A stretch of 6,925 nt of DNA, taken from assembly GCA_003175865.1 (NCBI GenBank), contig PSRF01000167.1, positions 1 to 6,925 on the forward strand, read 5' to 3'. The DNA comes from Blastocatellia bacterium (GTDB lineage Bacteria; Acidobacteriota; Blastocatellia; Pyrinomonadales; Pyrinomonadaceae). A model generated the notes under the pieces. The model was not told the DNA's origin. It did not search any database and saw only the letters and a list, made by a program, of their open reading frames with translations. Positions 6,482-6,925 of the stretch are shown piece after piece. Every line of letters begins with the position of its first letter. The first letter of the stretch is position 1. A program made the position numbers and the translations under genes.

Positions 6482-6925
6482 TTAGTGCACGGGCGCCGCG
6501 TAAATTTCGCAATCGCTTCCGAAGTCTACATTCCTGCAAATCGGAAAATAGATACGGGTCCCGTCGGGACTCCATGCCGGGGCCGTTGCACGACCCTCGG
6601 TATTAGCCAACAACTTAACGTCAGAGCCGTCGGGCTTCATGATGAAGATTTGGTAGCTTGAGTTTCGATTCGAGGCGAAAGCGATCCTTGTGCCGTCAGG
6701 TGACCAGGCGGGCCAACCGTCAAATGTTGGATGGTTCGTGATGTTGTGGGCGTCACTGCCATCAGCGTTTGCCACAAAGACCTCAGAATTGGATTCGTTA
6801 ACCATTCGTCGAAAAGCGATCCTCTTACCGTCGGGCGACCACGATGGATAAGTATTGGTACCACCTGTGATCAAGGTTGATATGCGGCGAGTGGCCAGGT
6901 CGATGACGCGAATATCCGACTCGTT
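6482..6925 (-). CDS. PD40/TolB-like beta-propeller protein, C-terminal part
   Basis: The minus-strand frame is open from the right edge to the TAA at 6482-6484, giving 147 residues of C-terminus; the true start lies outside the window. Three PD40 repeats are visible, at about 41-residue spacing: PSWSPDGKRIAF, PAWSPDGTRIAFAS and PAWSPDGTRIYFP. Each is followed by strands such as EVFVANADGSD and QIFIMKPDGSD. This is the pattern of TolB-type six-bladed propellers, which usually act in the periplasm in protein-protein contacts. In Acidobacteriota such propellers also occur as C-terminal parts of larger proteins, including kinases and DNA-binding proteins, so the complete architecture cannot be known from here. 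The gene lies 63 bp upstream of the kinase in the same direction, and an operon is possible. The C-terminus ends soon after the third repeat, so nothing suggests truncation at this end. Confidence 0.9.
   Translation of the reverse strand, partial: NESDIRVIDLATRRISTLITGGTNTYPSWSPDGKRIAFRRMVNESNSEVFVANADGSDAHNITNHPTFDGWPAWSPDGTRIAFASNRNSSYQIFIMKPDGSDVKLLANTEGRATAPAWSPDGTRIYFPICRNVDFGSDCEIYAAPVH

Noticed and set aside
6637..6864. Second minus-strand frame within the propeller region
   Set aside because: The PD40 repeats are in the other frame. This one only mirrors their repeated DNA.

Overview
The window looks like chromosomal DNA from an Acidobacteriota bacterium, possibly Blastocatellia-like. 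This is inferred from gene types only: a long MacB/FtsX-like 'orphan' permease without an adjacent ATPase in view, a zinc-ribbon Ser/Thr kinase with a transmembrane anchor, and a PD40/TolB-type propeller. Base composition looks balanced (near 50% GC by eye). No rRNA, tRNA, CRISPR array, transposase or phage gene was seen.

Layout from left to right. (1) Positions 1-1439, minus strand: the N-terminal 479 residues of an ABC-type permease, cut by the left edge. (2) Positions 1440-1695: a divergent intergenic region with three close palindromes next to the permease start and a separate hairpin nearer the hydrolase. (3) Positions 1696-3879, plus strand: a secreted protein with a clan GH-A glycosidase-like barrel interrupted by an F5/8 type C (discoidin) domain. 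(4) Positions 3834-4772, minus strand: an outer-membrane beta-barrel of the MetA/phenol-degradation 'transporter' type, overlapping the hydrolase tail to tail by 46 bp. (5) Positions 4823-6418, minus strand: a receptor-like Ser/Thr protein kinase. (6) Positions 6482-6925, minus strand: the C-terminal part of a PD40 beta-propeller protein, cut by the right edge.

The propeller, kinase and barrel genes lie head to tail on the minus strand with gaps of 63 and about 50 bp, so they could be co-transcribed, although a possible internal -10 box lies directly before the kinase. A shared envelope-sensing role is a guess. The permease and hydrolase are divergent and may share a control region. The most unusual gene is the hydrolase: it carries a discoidin module inside its barrel and a Glu-Glu-Pro where clan GH-A enzymes usually have Asn-Glu-Pro. 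No clear multi-gene novel system is evident.
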